Assembly (NCBI RefSeq): GCF_029906345.1
Contig: NZ_JARYGY010000001.1
Location: forward strand, 966,851-1,030,850
Length of the DNA stretch: 64,000 nt
Source of the DNA: Aquimarina mycalae
GTDB lineage: Bacteria; Bacteroidota; Bacteroidia; Flavobacteriales; Flavobacteriaceae
Direction of reading: 5' to 3'
The position numbers and the translations under genes are program-made. Numbering within the stretch: the stretch's first letter is position 1; each line of letters starts with the position of its first letter. Below the pieces are notes generated by a model that was given only the letters and a program-made list of their open reading frames with translations, was not told the origin of the DNA and did no database searches. Shown here one piece after another: positions 1 through 9,037 of this stretch.

Positions 1-359
1 TTATTGGGAAAAACTGGAACTGCATATAATAATGTCAACAAAATAAAAGGTGTTATATATAACAATATATCAATCGACATTTGATAACCAAAATATACTG
101 ATATGACCACGCAAATACCGGTCAATATTTTGACGCCCGTAATGGATTTAGTTAATTTCTTATGATATAATTTAGAAACATTAGCATATTTCACAAAGTT
201 ATAAGCTACAATAGCGCTAACAAAACTGAAATACAGGTACGTATTATCTCCTAAAATTTCGAATTTCAGAAAAGTAAGCTTCACCAAAGCAACAATAGCT
301 AAAGCCACATGAATGCTACTATAGATATAAAAATTAAATACGCTTTTTAAGGTTTTCAC
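1..359 (-). CDS. Multi-pass membrane protein, partial (C-terminus beyond the window)
   Basis: An open minus-strand frame runs from a GTG at 359-357 to the window edge (119 codons). An in-frame TAA lies just upstream (371-369), so GTG is the only usual start available. The product is very hydrophobic, with likely membrane segments at about residues 15-32, 42-60 and 73-117 separated by short basic loops. It diverges from gcvP. I do not recognise the family with certainty. The spacing of helices vaguely recalls UbiA-like prenyltransferases, but no Asp-rich motif is visible in the part present, so no function is assigned. Confidence 0.5.
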   Translation of the reverse strand, partial: MKTLKSVFNFYIYSSIHVALAIVALVKLTFLKFEILGDNTYLYFSFVSAIVAYNFVKYANVSKLYHKKLTKSITGVKILTGICVVISVYFGYQMSIDILLYITPFILLTLLYAVPVFPN

Positions 360-458
360 ACTATAAATTTAGGGGTATCTGTTAATAACAGTCTAAATTG
401 GTTAAAAACTTGGTAGGGTTAGGTTAATTTATTGTGAAAGTTTTATGGATTAAATATG

Positions 459-466
459 TACTTTTG
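459..466 (+). promoter_or_regulatory. Predicted -7 promoter element of gcvP
   Basis: TACTTTTG matches the Bacteroidota -7 consensus TAnnTTTG. A TTG at 432-434 is the nearest -33 candidate, at a slightly long 24-base spacing. Transcription would start near 473, about 20 bases before the ATG at 494, so the in-frame ATG-like start at 434 would lie outside the mRNA. No glycine riboswitch fold is visible in so short a leader. Confidence 0.5.
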
Positions 467-493
467 CGCTTTCAATCTCAACTGCTTTTCGCT

Positions 494-3346
494 ATGAAAA
501 CTGACTCATTTAAGCTACGTCACATAGGTCCTTCAGAAAAGGATCTAACTGATATGTTAGACACAATCAAGGCTGACTCTATGGATCAATTGATCTATGA
601 AACAGTTCCTGATGACATTTTATTAAAAAACTCCTTGCATTTAGACAACGCAATGAGTGAACAAGAATACTCTGCGCATATACAGCAATTATCTGCTAAA
701 AATAAGGTATTCAAAACCTATATTGGTCTTGGATACCATGAAGCATGCTTGCCAGCAGTTATCCAACGTAATATTCTGGAAAATCCAGGATGGTATACAG
801 CATACACGCCTTACCAAGCAGAAATCGCACAAGGTAGGTTAGAAGCTCTGTTAAATTATCAAACTATGGTTTGTGATCTTACAGGAATGGAACTTGCTAA
901 TGCCTCTTTACTAGATGAAAGTACTGCAGCAGCAGAAGCAATGACAATGTTGTTTGCTGTAAGATCAAGAGCACAGAAAAAAGAAAACATTCGAAAGTTT
1001 TTTGTTTCGGAAGAAATATTACCTCAAACATTGTCTCTGTTAAAGACCAGAGCTATTCCATTGGATATAGAATTGGTAGTAGGTGATCATAGAAACTTTG
1101 ATTTTTCAACTGGTTTTTATGGTGCTATTCTCCAATATCCAGGAGTTTCAGGACAAGTATATGATTACGCTGAATTCGTTGAGAAAGCGCATCAAGCAGA
1201 AATCAAAGTAGCAGTAGCGGCTGATATCCTAAGTCTTGTATCATTAAAATCTCCAGGTAGTTTTGATGTGGATGTAGTAGTAGGTACAACACAACGCTTC
1301 GGGATTCCTTTAGGATATGGAGGACCACACGCAGCTTATTTTGCAACCAGAGAAGAATACAAAAGAAATATCCCTGGTAGAATTATCGGTGTTACACAAG
1401 ATATGAATGGCAATCGTGCATTGCGCATGGCATTACAAACACGAGAGCAACATATCAAACGTGACAAGGCTACGTCTAATATCTGTACCGCCCAAGTGTT
1501 ACTTGCAGTAATGGCAGGAATGTATGCAGTATATCACGGTAAAGAAGGTTTACAATACATCGCCACCAAGGTAAATGCTTCTGCTCAGGCGCTAAGTAAT
1601 GCTTTAGAACAATTAGGTTTTGAGCAAACTAATACAGCTTATTTTGATACCATTCAAATCAAAGCAAATGCAACAGCGATAAAAGAGATTGCAGAAGCTC
1701 ACCAAGTAAATTTCTACTATCCAGATGCTGAAACGGTTTCGATTTCTTTGAATGAGGCAACTACAATTACTGATCTAAATGCTATCGTATCTATTTTTGC
1801 TAAAACAGTAGCAAAAGAAGGTATCACTATCAACACGATTGATACTTTAGGAAACATTGCCGATAATCTTAAAAGAAATACTGAATTCTTAACCAACGAA
1901 GTATTCAACACACATCATTCTGAAACAGAGTTGATGCGTTATATCAAAAAATTAGAGCGTAAAGATCTTTCTTTAAATCACTCTATGATTCCTCTTGGCT
2001 CTTGTACGATGAAACTTAACGCTGCATCCGAAATGCTTCCGTTAAGTGATCCTCAATGGGGTAACATTCACCCATTAGTTCCAATAGAACAAGCACAAGG
2101 ATATCAAGAGGTACTAAAAAAATTAGAAGATCAGCTAACCGAAATCACTGGGTTTTCTGCAACCTCTTTACAACCAAATTCTGGAGCACAAGGAGAATTT
2201 GCAGGGTTAATGGTGATTCGTGCATATCATGAATCTAGAGGAGATCATCACAGAAATATCTGTTTGATTCCTTCTTCGGCACACGGAACCAATCCTGCTT
2301 CTGCAGTAATGGCAGGAATGAAAGTAGTTGTAACCAAAGCTACAGAAGAAGGTAATATCGATGTTGAAGATCTTAGAGAAAAAGCATTGAAGCATAAGGA
2401 TAACCTGTCTGCTTTAATGGTTACCTACCCTTCTACTCATGGAGTATACGAATCTGCTATTAAAGAGATTACACAGATTATCCATGATAATGGAGGTCAG
2501 GTATATATGGATGGTGCTAATATGAATGCTCAAGTAGGATTAACCAATCCTGGTGCTATTGGAGCGGATGTATGTCACTTAAACTTACATAAAACATTTG
2601 CAATCCCTCATGGAGGAGGCGGTCCTGGAGTTGGACCTATTTGTGTAGCGGCACAACTTGTTCCGTTTTTACCTGGTAATCCAATAATAAATACAGGAGG
2701 AGATCAGGCAATTACAGCAATTTCTGCAGCACCTTGGGGATCTTCATTAGCGTGTTTAATTTCTTATGGTTATATTACAATGTTAGGTGCAGATGGTCTT
2801 AAAGATGCAACAAAATATGCAATCCTTAATGCTAATTACATCAAAGAACGATTGAGTGGTCATTACAGTACTTTATACTCTGGTGAACGTGGTCGTGCAG
2901 CTCATGAGATGATCGTAGATTGTCGTCCTTTTAAAGCACATGGAATTGAAGTAACTGATATTGCTAAGCGTTTAATGGATTATGGATTCCATGCTCCTAC
3001 AGTTTCTTTTCCTGTTGCAGGAACAATTATGATTGAACCTACAGAAAGTGAAAGCAAGGCTGAACTAGATCGTTTTTGCGATGCAATGATTAGTATCCGT
3101 CAAGAAATTGCTGATGCTAATGCAGACAATCCTAATAATGTGATGAAGAACGCACCACATACCATGGCGATGTTAACAGCTGATAATTGGGATTTCCCTT
3201 ATAGTAGAGAGCAAGCTGCATATCCGTTATCATATATTGCAGAAAATAAATTCTGGCCTACAGTAAGGCGTGTAGATGATGCATATGGTGACAGAAACCT
3301 TATTTGTACATGTACTCCTATTGAAGCTTATATGGAAGAAGCATAA
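494..3346 (+). CDS. gcvP: Glycine dehydrogenase (decarboxylating), P protein of the glycine cleavage system
   Basis: This is the PLP-dependent P protein, which decarboxylates glycine and passes the aminomethyl group to the lipoyl arm of GcvH; it acts in the cytoplasm. The product is about 950 residues, the usual length of the single-chain form with fused alpha and beta halves. The N-terminus has the family pattern FKLRHIGPSEKD. The PLP-binding lysine is K700 in HKTFAIPHGGGGPG, and the glycine-rich stretch follows it directly. I chose the ATG at 494 over a GTG at 434 because the extra 20 residues are not family-like and the predicted promoter overlaps them. gcvT and gcvH are not in the window. 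A strong hairpin follows the stop codon. Confidence 0.97.
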   Translation: MKTDSFKLRHIGPSEKDLTDMLDTIKADSMDQLIYETVPDDILLKNSLHLDNAMSEQEYSAHIQQLSAKNKVFKTYIGLGYHEACLPAVIQRNILENPGWYTAYTPYQAEIAQGRLEALLNYQTMVCDLTGMELANASLLDESTAAAEAMTMLFAVRSRAQKKENIRKFFVSEEILPQTLSLLKTRAIPLDIELVVGDHRNFDFSTGFYGAILQYPGVSGQVYDYAEFVEKAHQAEIKVAVAADILSLVSLKSPGSFDVDVVVGTTQRFGIPLGYGGPHAAYFATREEYKRNIPGRIIGVTQDMNGNRALRMALQTREQHIKRDKATSNICTAQVLLAVMAGMYAVYHGKEGLQYIATKVNASAQALSNALEQLGFEQTNTAYFDTIQIKANATAIKEIAEAHQVNFYYPDAETVSISLNEATTITDLNAIVSIFAKTVAKEGITINTIDTLGNIADNLKRNTEFLTNEVFNTHHSETELMRYIKKLERKDLSLNHSMIPLGSCTMKLNAASEMLPLSDPQWGNIHPLVPIEQAQGYQEVLKKLEDQLTEITGFSATSLQPNSGAQGEFAGLMVIRAYHESRGDHHRNICLIPSSAHGTNPASAVMAGMKVVVTKATEEGNIDVEDLREKALKHKDNLSALMVTYPSTHGVYESAIKEITQIIHDNGGQVYMDGANMNAQVGLTNPGAIGADVCHLNLHKTFAIPHGGGGPGVGPICVAAQLVPFLPGNPIINTGGDQAITAISAAPWGSSLACLISYGYITMLGADGLKDATKYAILNANYIKERLSGHYSTLYSGERGRAAHEMIVDCRPFKAHGIEVTDIAKRLMDYGFHAPTVSFPVAGTIMIEPTESESKAELDRFCDAMISIRQEIADANADNPNNVMKNAPHTMAMLTADNWDFPYSREQAAYPLSYIAENKFWPTVRRVDDAYGDRNLICTCTPIEAYMEEA

Positions 3347-3367
3347 AAAATAATCTATCTATTATAC

Positions 3368-3402
3368 AAAGAGCCTGATACCTTATAAGCATCAGGCTCT
3401 TT
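3368..3402. terminator. Bidirectional terminator between gcvP and the hydrolase gene
   Basis: Perfect 12-bp stem (AAAGAGCCTGAT with ATCAGGCTCTTT) around an 11-base loop, with A-runs on the left and T-rich sequence on the right. It sits between two converging stop codons (3346 and 3421), so it can end transcripts from both sides. Confidence 0.9.
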
Positions 3403-3420
3403 ACTTTTTACATAATAATC

Positions 3421-4143
3421 TTATATCGTTTTTAAAAATCCTTTTACTGCTACCCAATACGCATCACTATCAGAAAACTTATCCCAAAGTGCTCTTGATC
3501 CGTGATTCCCTTTTGTTTCTGGAAGAAAAGATTGTTTTTTACCTTCAGGAATTGCTTCATATATTCCTGACCAATTCTTTTTTTCATTTTGAGCAGAAGT
3601 AATAAATACTGGAACCTTAATGTTGGCAGCACTTTTAGTAATAAACCCTTTCTTTCCGAAGTATTCTCCTGGAGCAAAAGATAATACTCCTTGTACTGCT
3701 TCAGGATTGTCTCCTGCATATTTTAGGACCAGTGCTGAAGAATAAGAACTTCCCCAAATAATAATCTTCTTTGGGTTATACGTCTTTTTTACATAATCTA
3801 CTGCAGCTTCTATATCTTGAAAAGCATCCACAAATTCTGTTTGTTTTCCTTGCTTTTGGGCTAATGCTTTTGTTTTGTTTTTCACTCCATTTACAGCACC
3901 TCCAGATCGCTGATCTACTGCCATACAATTATACCCTAAACTATTCAGTTTTGGTGCAATTTCAAGATATTCTCCTCTGCTCCATCCTGCCTGATGAAAT
4001 AGAATAATAAATTGATCACTATCTTTGGTATCATAGACATCTGCCGTTATTACAAGACCATCTTTGGATGGGAAATCGATGGTCTTTTGACCATATATTG
4101 ATACCGTTAATAACAGGATTAAAGTAGTTATAATATTTTTCAT
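3421..4143 (-). CDS. Secreted alpha/beta hydrolase (dienelactone-hydrolase-like)
   Basis: A 240-residue alpha/beta hydrolase with an N-terminal signal peptide (about residues 1-19, MKNIITTLILLLTVSIYGQ), so probably periplasmic. The nucleophile is S133 in GSSYS, the catalytic His is likely H214 in KGNHGSRAL, and HQAGWSRGEY near residue 50 fits the oxyanion-hole region. The substrate cannot be read from the sequence; esters or short acyl compounds are typical. I chose the ATG at 4143 because it places the signal peptide at the N-terminus; an upstream in-frame start at 4182 adds 13 residues without improving it. It is a single gene converging on gcvP. Confidence 0.85.
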   Translation of the reverse strand: MKNIITTLILLLTVSIYGQKTIDFPSKDGLVITADVYDTKDSDQFIILFHQAGWSRGEYLEIAPKLNSLGYNCMAVDQRSGGAVNGVKNKTKALAQKQGKQTEFVDAFQDIEAAVDYVKKTYNPKKIIIWGSSYSSALVLKYAGDNPEAVQGVLSFAPGEYFGKKGFITKSAANIKVPVFITSAQNEKKNWSGIYEAIPEGKKQSFLPETKGNHGSRALWDKFSDSDAYWVAVKGFLKTI

Positions 4144-4264
4144 AAATAAAATCATTAATACATTAAGAATAATGTTGCTCAAAGTACTAAATAATACACT
4201 TGGTAAATGCTATTGTTTTGTTATAATTTAGAGCTGTATACTAAGAATACAGTTCGATATTAGT

Positions 4265-5653
4265 TTATGAAATACCAATATTTATTATATTTCTTTCTCC
4301 GTTTTTGCGTAAGTAACTTTTAATAATTTTGGTCGTATGATAAGTATGTTTTTGTAGTTGTAAGAAATTTTCGCAGTCTTCAATGCTTGTAATCTGTTCA
4401 TTTTCATTTACAAACCCAAAACCTTTATATACACCATCCTGAATCATCACAAAACTTTGTTCTTCAAAGGTTCTACCTCTTTCTTTAATCAGGTAACTTT
4501 TTTGGTTTCTTCGTAAAGATGCTAGTGCTTTTTGCACTCTCATATTGTATAATGCAACTGACTCATTACTTTCACAGATTCCTTTACAATTCTTAATTTT
4601 ATAATGAGAACAACGTTCTGTTGTACTTTGAAGACTACAATATCTTGGGCACAATTCATAATCCGTACATAGTTGTTCTAACTTTTCAACAGCTTCTGCT
4701 CTACTATAGAATATCTCGACAGAATGATCAATAGTATGTGATCTGTCTATTGCCAATTGAATTACTCCTTTCCTATTCGTATAATAAATAATACCATAAG
4801 GAGCTACAGGCCTTTTTTGTGCTCTATTAAACTTAGGAAAGTGTTTTTGTATTTTTTCTGATTCTAATAATAAGGCTACTAACTCATTACCAGTTACCTC
4901 ATAATCTATATTGTATGTAGCTTGACAAAGTGCATATTCTTTATTTTTTTTATCATAAAAATGACTCACCACTCGTTGCTTGATATTCTTAGCTTTACCA
5001 GCATAAATTACTTTCCCTTTTTGATCTTTAAACAAATAAATCCCTGTTTCTTCTGGCAATGCATCTATACTTTCTACTTGTAAATGCGGTGGTAAAGTAG
5101 CTTCTTTAGAGCGAACATTTAGAAATTTATTGATCACTGTAAACTCTGGATCAAGGCTCAAAATTCGTTGAAAAAGTATCACAGTAGCATCTGTATCTCC
5201 TTCTGCTCTATGACGATGTTCTAAAGGAATATTAAGAGAGGAACACAATTTTCCTAAACTATAAGAAAACATTCCTGGGATCAATTTTCTAGATAGACGA
5301 ACGGTACACAATTTTTTACGAACAAAAGAGTATCCAAGATTCTTAAATTCGCCTTTAATCACATTATAATCAAAGTTTACATTATGTGCTACAAAGATTG
5401 CTCCAGTAGTCATCTGTACAATTCTCTCTGCAATCTCATGAAATCTGGGTGCATTGCGCACCATATCATTATCAATACCTGTAAGTCCCGTTATAAAAGG
5501 GGGAATATTACATTCTGGATTGACTAAGGATGTGAATTTATCTACAATTATATTACCTTGTAGTAATACAATACAGATTTCTGTAATGCGATTACCATTG
5601 ATGCCTTTACCAGTGGTTTCTACATCAATAACAGCATATAATTTTTCTGACAT
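4265..5653 (-). CDS. DEDDh 3'-5' exonuclease fused to a GIY-YIG (UvrC/Cho-like) endonuclease
   Basis: A 462-residue two-nuclease protein. Residues 1-165 form a DnaQ/Pol III epsilon-like exonuclease: D10 and E12 in VIDVETTG, D95 in NVNFDYN, and H148 with D153 in HRAEGDTDAT. Residues 195-290 form a GIY-YIG nuclease: G204-I205-Y206, then Y217-A218-G219, as in UvrC and Cho. A Cys-containing segment (C-x3-C, then CKGIC) follows, as is common after this domain. The fusion is found in several bacterial phyla and is thought to act in DNA repair; its substrate is not known from the sequence. The ATG at 5653 removes seven non-family residues. The gene is transcribed alone, with a pair of small palindromes upstream. 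Confidence 0.9.
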   Translation of the reverse strand: MSEKLYAVIDVETTGKGINGNRITEICIVLLQGNIIVDKFTSLVNPECNIPPFITGLTGIDNDMVRNAPRFHEIAERIVQMTTGAIFVAHNVNFDYNVIKGEFKNLGYSFVRKKLCTVRLSRKLIPGMFSYSLGKLCSSLNIPLEHRHRAEGDTDATVILFQRILSLDPEFTVINKFLNVRSKEATLPPHLQVESIDALPEETGIYLFKDQKGKVIYAGKAKNIKQRVVSHFYDKKNKEYALCQATYNIDYEVTGNELVALLLESEKIQKHFPKFNRAQKRPVAPYGIIYYTNRKGVIQLAIDRSHTIDHSVEIFYSRAEAVEKLEQLCTDYELCPRYCSLQSTTERCSHYKIKNCKGICESNESVALYNMRVQKALASLRRNQKSYLIKERGRTFEEQSFVMIQDGVYKGFGFVNENEQITSIEDCENFLQLQKHTYHTTKIIKSYLRKNGERNIINIGIS

Positions 5654-5698
5654 TACATTTCTTTTGGAATACAAATCTAAAAGAAATAATCGAAATTT

Positions 5699-5729
5699 GG
5701 AATTTTTCCTTTTATAATGGAAATTTTCC
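5699..5729. promoter_or_regulatory. Tandem GGAA-TTCC near-palindromes, possible operator of the exonuclease/GIY-YIG gene
   Basis: GGAATTTTTCC (5699-5709) and GGAAATTTTCC (5719-5729) are two 11-base near-palindromes spaced exactly 20 bases, about two helical turns. They lie 46-76 bases upstream of the nuclease start codon. The spacing would suit cooperative binding of a dimeric regulator; in AT-rich DNA it may also be chance. Confidence 0.3.
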
Positions 5730-5909
5730 TATTAAAAAGCTCTTTAGATTATAAAAGAAGTGCTAATTCTAATAACCTCCGACATAAAATCGTATCGAGA
5801 ATAGTTTTAAAACAAACGATTCTTGTAATGAACACATGCTATTAATCTAGTAACACTTATATCTATTTCTGAAAGTTTTATCGTGTACAATTGTTTAGGT
5901 TGTAATATA

Positions 5910-5945
5910 AAAAGGGAAGTTACCTTTTCAGACAACTCCCCTTTT
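5910..5945 (-). terminator. Terminator of the T9SS cargo gene
   Basis: Stem AAAAGGGAAGTT (5910-5921) with AACTCCCCTTTT (5934-5945), 11 of 12 positions paired, around a 12-base loop. On the minus strand it lies 45 bases after the stop of the gene at 5990 and is followed by a T-rich run. Confidence 0.75.
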
Positions 5946-5989
5946 CCCCAAAAAAAGGTCTTTTGTAGACAAAAATAAGACCTAAGCTT

Positions 5990-7576
5990 TTATTCTTTAA
6001 TCACAAGTCTTAGAACTCTTCTAGATTCTTTTGTGTCAATTTCTACTAAATATAACGCAGCACTCAATTGTGTATCTATAGCAATCTGATTATTTCCTTT
6101 TAATAGCCCGTTATATTCTTTAGAATAAACAATTTGCCCCATAATATTTGTTATAGATATGGTAGCATTACCATTACTATCATTCATAGGTAAATGAATA
6201 TTTATTGCTCCCTTAGAAGGGTTTGGATATAATTTATAGTTTTGTTTCAAGTCAGCACCTAAACCCACATGATTTTCAGTTTTTAATCTGGAGCTATTAC
6301 TTGTTAATCTTATAAAATCAATTCTGGATGTAGTCGTAGCGTTTTTTCTTCTATACAATCTAAACCAATTTAATCTTGTAATATCAGGAGTTCCTCCAGT
6401 GATTCTAGCATCTGCAAACGGAAGTCTAATTAAATTCCAACCATTATTGAGTGTAGATTTATCTATATTCCAATTATATTCTCTGCTATCGGGTCTACCA
6501 TCAGAACCCAATTCTACCTGATTACTACTATCAAACCTACTTGGGTTATCCACATAATACCAAAACTCTAATGCTGTTGCACCTTGACCATTAGTAGTCT
6601 CAAATATTCTTTTAAAATCATCTGTTCGAGACCCTCTGGATTTTAAAGAGCCACTACCTTCTTTAAAATTACTAGAAATAGATTTAGTATTGGCCGAAGA
6701 CCAACCTGATTCTCTATCACAATTATCTATTAACCAATCATTATCAGGATTGGGATTAGATCCAGAACCAGGTTTTAGTGTAAAACTAGCCAAGACATTT
6801 TCTCCATTACCTCTCACACAATCTGTCCCTCTAAAATGTAGTTCATCGGTTCTACTCCCATCAGTAGTTTTCATACCAATTGCCATAGCATCGTCTCCTT
6901 GTCTCCAGGATTCTAAAACATTCATGATTTTAGTATTAGAAGTACGGCTTCTATATATTCCAATGTTTACGGGATTATCATCATACATTACAGCAGCTAT
7001 TTGCACGCCTTTGTCGTATGATTTAATTTCTTTATTTACATAAGCTAGTCCTCTATATTTTCCTGAACCGCATCCGCTTCGCCACTCATCATTTCTACCA
7101 TATTTTCTATTTGTATTGGCATTTGTCCATCTGTAATCAGAGCTTCTATCTGATCGAATACCTCTTAAAGCGTTTAAATCAACATTACGCAACGTAACCA
7201 AATACACGAATCCTCTTTTGTGATCTCCAAAATTAAAACGCTTGCTACCATTGCGATCATGAACGTAGTAGTATGTTTGCAGATTTACATCACTAAAGCT
7301 GCTTTCATGGCCATCTCTTGTTATTCTATGGATACCTGATGGACGTACACCATCTAAAGAATTAGAATCACTCTGGCCTACAAATATCAACGAAACATCA
7401 TCCGTACGTGTATTGCTACTGGATTCAATAGTTAGATTTTCTCTGTCTTTGGAGCTATCTCTGTCACTACCGATTTTTTGTATATCTGCATCTGTATATC
7501 CTTGCGATTTTACAGGTAAGGAACAACATAGCGCAAGAACTATGGCCATTCCATAAGAGTTTAATTTTGTCTTCAT
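5990..7576 (-). CDS. Secreted protein with type A T9SS C-terminal sorting domain
   Basis: A 528-residue protein with a signal peptide (about residues 1-24, ending VKSQ). The last ~85 residues form a T9SS type A sorting domain: YKLYPNPSKGAINI, then a beta-rich stretch and a final basic strand RVLRLVIKE. This predicts export by the T9SS and processing by PorU, encoded in the same window. Residues ~275-430 look like a beta-sandwich carbohydrate-binding or galactose-binding-like module (EFWYYVDNPSRFDSSNQVEL, then W-N-I and W-F-R-L patterns). Residues 40-265 are unfamiliar, rich in Arg, Asp and Ser, with recurring RTDD/RTDE words. No catalytic motif is recognised. It could be an adhesin or a sugar-binding surface protein. 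Confidence 0.8.
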   Translation of the reverse strand: MKTKLNSYGMAIVLALCCSLPVKSQGYTDADIQKIGSDRDSSKDRENLTIESSSNTRTDDVSLIFVGQSDSNSLDGVRPSGIHRITRDGHESSFSDVNLQTYYYVHDRNGSKRFNFGDHKRGFVYLVTLRNVDLNALRGIRSDRSSDYRWTNANTNRKYGRNDEWRSGCGSGKYRGLAYVNKEIKSYDKGVQIAAVMYDDNPVNIGIYRSRTSNTKIMNVLESWRQGDDAMAIGMKTTDGSRTDELHFRGTDCVRGNGENVLASFTLKPGSGSNPNPDNDWLIDNCDRESGWSSANTKSISSNFKEGSGSLKSRGSRTDDFKRIFETTNGQGATALEFWYYVDNPSRFDSSNQVELGSDGRPDSREYNWNIDKSTLNNGWNLIRLPFADARITGGTPDITRLNWFRLYRRKNATTTSRIDFIRLTSNSSRLKTENHVGLGADLKQNYKLYPNPSKGAINIHLPMNDSNGNATISITNIMGQIVYSKEYNGLLKGNNQIAIDTQLSAALYLVEIDTKESRRVLRLVIKE

Positions 7577-7687
7577 AATTTTTAGGTTTTAAGAGTCAAT
7601 ACACTTTTTAATAAGCGTTGACTACAATTAACACCCTAAAAATAACAACCACATATTACAATAATGTGTAGTATTCAATAACTGTAA

Positions 7688-7710
7688 GTTACCACGTAAT
7701 AATCGGTAAC
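7688..7710. promoter_or_regulatory. Inverted repeat GTTACC-N11-GGTAAC, possible operator
   Basis: Six-base arms GTTACC (7688-7693) and GGTAAC (7705-7710) lie about 112 bases upstream of the T9SS cargo gene. Arm centres are 17 bases apart. This is weak evidence: short arms in AT-rich DNA. Confidence 0.2.
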
Positions 7711-7809
7711 ATATATGACTTTTTCGGAAATATCAGAAACGTTATCAATCTCCAATCTTACCTTTACTAATTGTATAATATAGCAGTTGGTTTTTCTTTT
7801 AAATCAGAA

Positions 7810-8916
7810 TTATTCCACTTTAATTCCTGTTGCATCCACAAATCTTCCTGTAACCAACCAACCTCCAAAATCCTCAGAAACCCCTAATAACAAGGTGTTT
7901 TTTCCTTTCTTTAAATCCAGATAAATTGCATCAAACAATCCAACTGTGCCCAAATAACGATAATCTCTAGAACGCCATCTATTGTTTCCTTTATAAATTG
8001 CTCGACCATTTAAAATTGCTACGACACGATCGCTATATCCAAACTCAAAAAGTTTAGTTTGATCTTTATCAGAATTGATACTAATTTTTGCAAAAACCGT
8101 ATTACCTGGAATTTTATCTCTTAGAACCACTTGTCTTGCAATATTAGCTGCAGTTCCTTCTTCTACTTGAATTTTCTTGTCCCAGGTTCTAGATGTTATC
8201 AGGGATTTTAGTTTTGATACATCTTTTAATTCTTTTTCTTCAAACTTATTAGAGATTTCCCATGTAGAAATCAACCCTTCTATTGGTTTTCTTTCTATAG
8301 GTTTGAAATCTTTAATTTCATAAGCATTCTTATCAATTTTGAAATTTGCATAATGCATTGGCGATGCGCCTCCTCCTCCAATCGCAATGCCTCCTTCTTG
8401 TGGCTCATGAACCAAAAACCAGGATAAATTAGGCTTCTTTGCGTGATCTAAGTATATCTGAGCCCTATTTCCATTCACAACCAGTTTCACGTGGGTCCAA
8501 TCATCATAATTATACTCATACAGAAAAGAGTATTTGGGTCCAAAATACAATTGCCATGGCGTAATCCCATTAATTACTGGAGCAACCTGATTAGCATCTG
8601 GCTTGCCTGGCAGATGTGGTCTAATGTAAAACGACTCCATATTGTTACGATCCACAGCTCTAAATCTAACTCCAGGAAATCCTTGCCGCTTGGTAAGATA
8701 TACGTCAAATTCTATTGTCCCATTTAAAAATTTAGTGTCTTTTAGAAATGCCAATCCTCGTTGAATATAGATTGCATCTTTACCCTCATAATTTTCTAAT
8801 GTATAAGAAGTTGCATTTATTTCCCAATGTAATGTATCTAGAGGGATTATATTTTGAGCATTCGTTTCTTGAATAAAAAACATACCTAATAGTATGTATA
8901 CGATGAACTTGACCAT
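7810..8916 (-). CDS. Secreted concanavalin-fold (LamG / DUF1080-type) protein
   Basis: A 368-residue exported protein. The signal peptide is MVKFIVYILLGMFFIQETNAQ, which is why I chose the ATG at 8916 over an in-frame start at 8985. Residues ~35-200 resemble the concanavalin-like domain of DUF1080 / 3-keto-disaccharide hydrolase proteins: GTIEFDVYLTKRQGFPGVRFR, a Y-I-R-P strand, then DDWTHVKLVVNGNRAQIYLD. The C-terminal ~100 residues look like a second beta-sandwich (GLFDAIYLDLKKGKNTLLLG). No catalytic residues can be named. The gene diverges from a membrane-anchored protein whose outer domain has a similar fold. A role in binding or cutting a glycan is an inference. Confidence 0.65.
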   Translation of the reverse strand: MVKFIVYILLGMFFIQETNAQNIIPLDTLHWEINATSYTLENYEGKDAIYIQRGLAFLKDTKFLNGTIEFDVYLTKRQGFPGVRFRAVDRNNMESFYIRPHLPGKPDANQVAPVINGITPWQLYFGPKYSFLYEYNYDDWTHVKLVVNGNRAQIYLDHAKKPNLSWFLVHEPQEGGIAIGGGGASPMHYANFKIDKNAYEIKDFKPIERKPIEGLISTWEISNKFEEKELKDVSKLKSLITSRTWDKKIQVEEGTAANIARQVVLRDKIPGNTVFAKISINSDKDQTKLFEFGYSDRVVAILNGRAIYKGNNRWRSRDYRYLGTVGLFDAIYLDLKKGKNTLLLGVSEDFGGWLVTGRFVDATGIKVE

Positions 8917-8979
8917 AAGTTTTATTTTTTGATGTAATTCAAAGATCTTCTGTATGTTTTTAAATTCAGAAACAAGTTC

Positions 8980-9008
8980 GTTCAAGTCGATTCAATGTTG
9001 TTCAAGTC
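8980..9008. promoter_or_regulatory. Phased TTCAA direct repeats in a divergent promoter region
   Basis: TTCAA occurs at 8981, 8991 and 9001, an exact 10-base period. The outer two copies extend to the identical nonamer GTTCAAGTC (8980-8988 and 9000-9008). The array lies between the starts of the secreted concanavalin-fold gene (8916) and the membrane-anchored regulator-like gene (9038). Sites on one face of the helix at this spacing suit a regulator that binds cooperatively. Which protein binds is unknown; the divergent gene's product is a natural candidate. Confidence 0.4.
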
Positions 9009-9037
9009 ATAATTTTTCTGGAATTTTGTCAATCGAT

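Larger units (their letters stand above)
5654..5989. other. Intergenic region between two minus-strand genes
   Basis: 336 bases with no supported gene. It holds two GGAA...TTCC elements near the nuclease start (5699-5729) and a terminator hairpin at 5910-5945 that ends the transcript of the secreted protein gene at 5990. Nothing else stands out. Confidence 0.6.

Noticed and set aside
360..493. Glycine riboswitch before gcvP
   Set aside because: Considered because glycine cleavage genes often have one, but the predicted leader is only about 20 bases and no paired conserved stems are visible.
4234..4252. Weak hairpin CTGTAT / ATACAG upstream of the hydrolase gene
   Set aside because: Only six paired bases and no T-run; could be a weak terminator but is not separable from chance in AT-rich DNA.
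6690..7043. 117-codon plus-strand open frame
   Set aside because: Antisense shadow of the T9SS cargo gene, with no domain or start context of its own.
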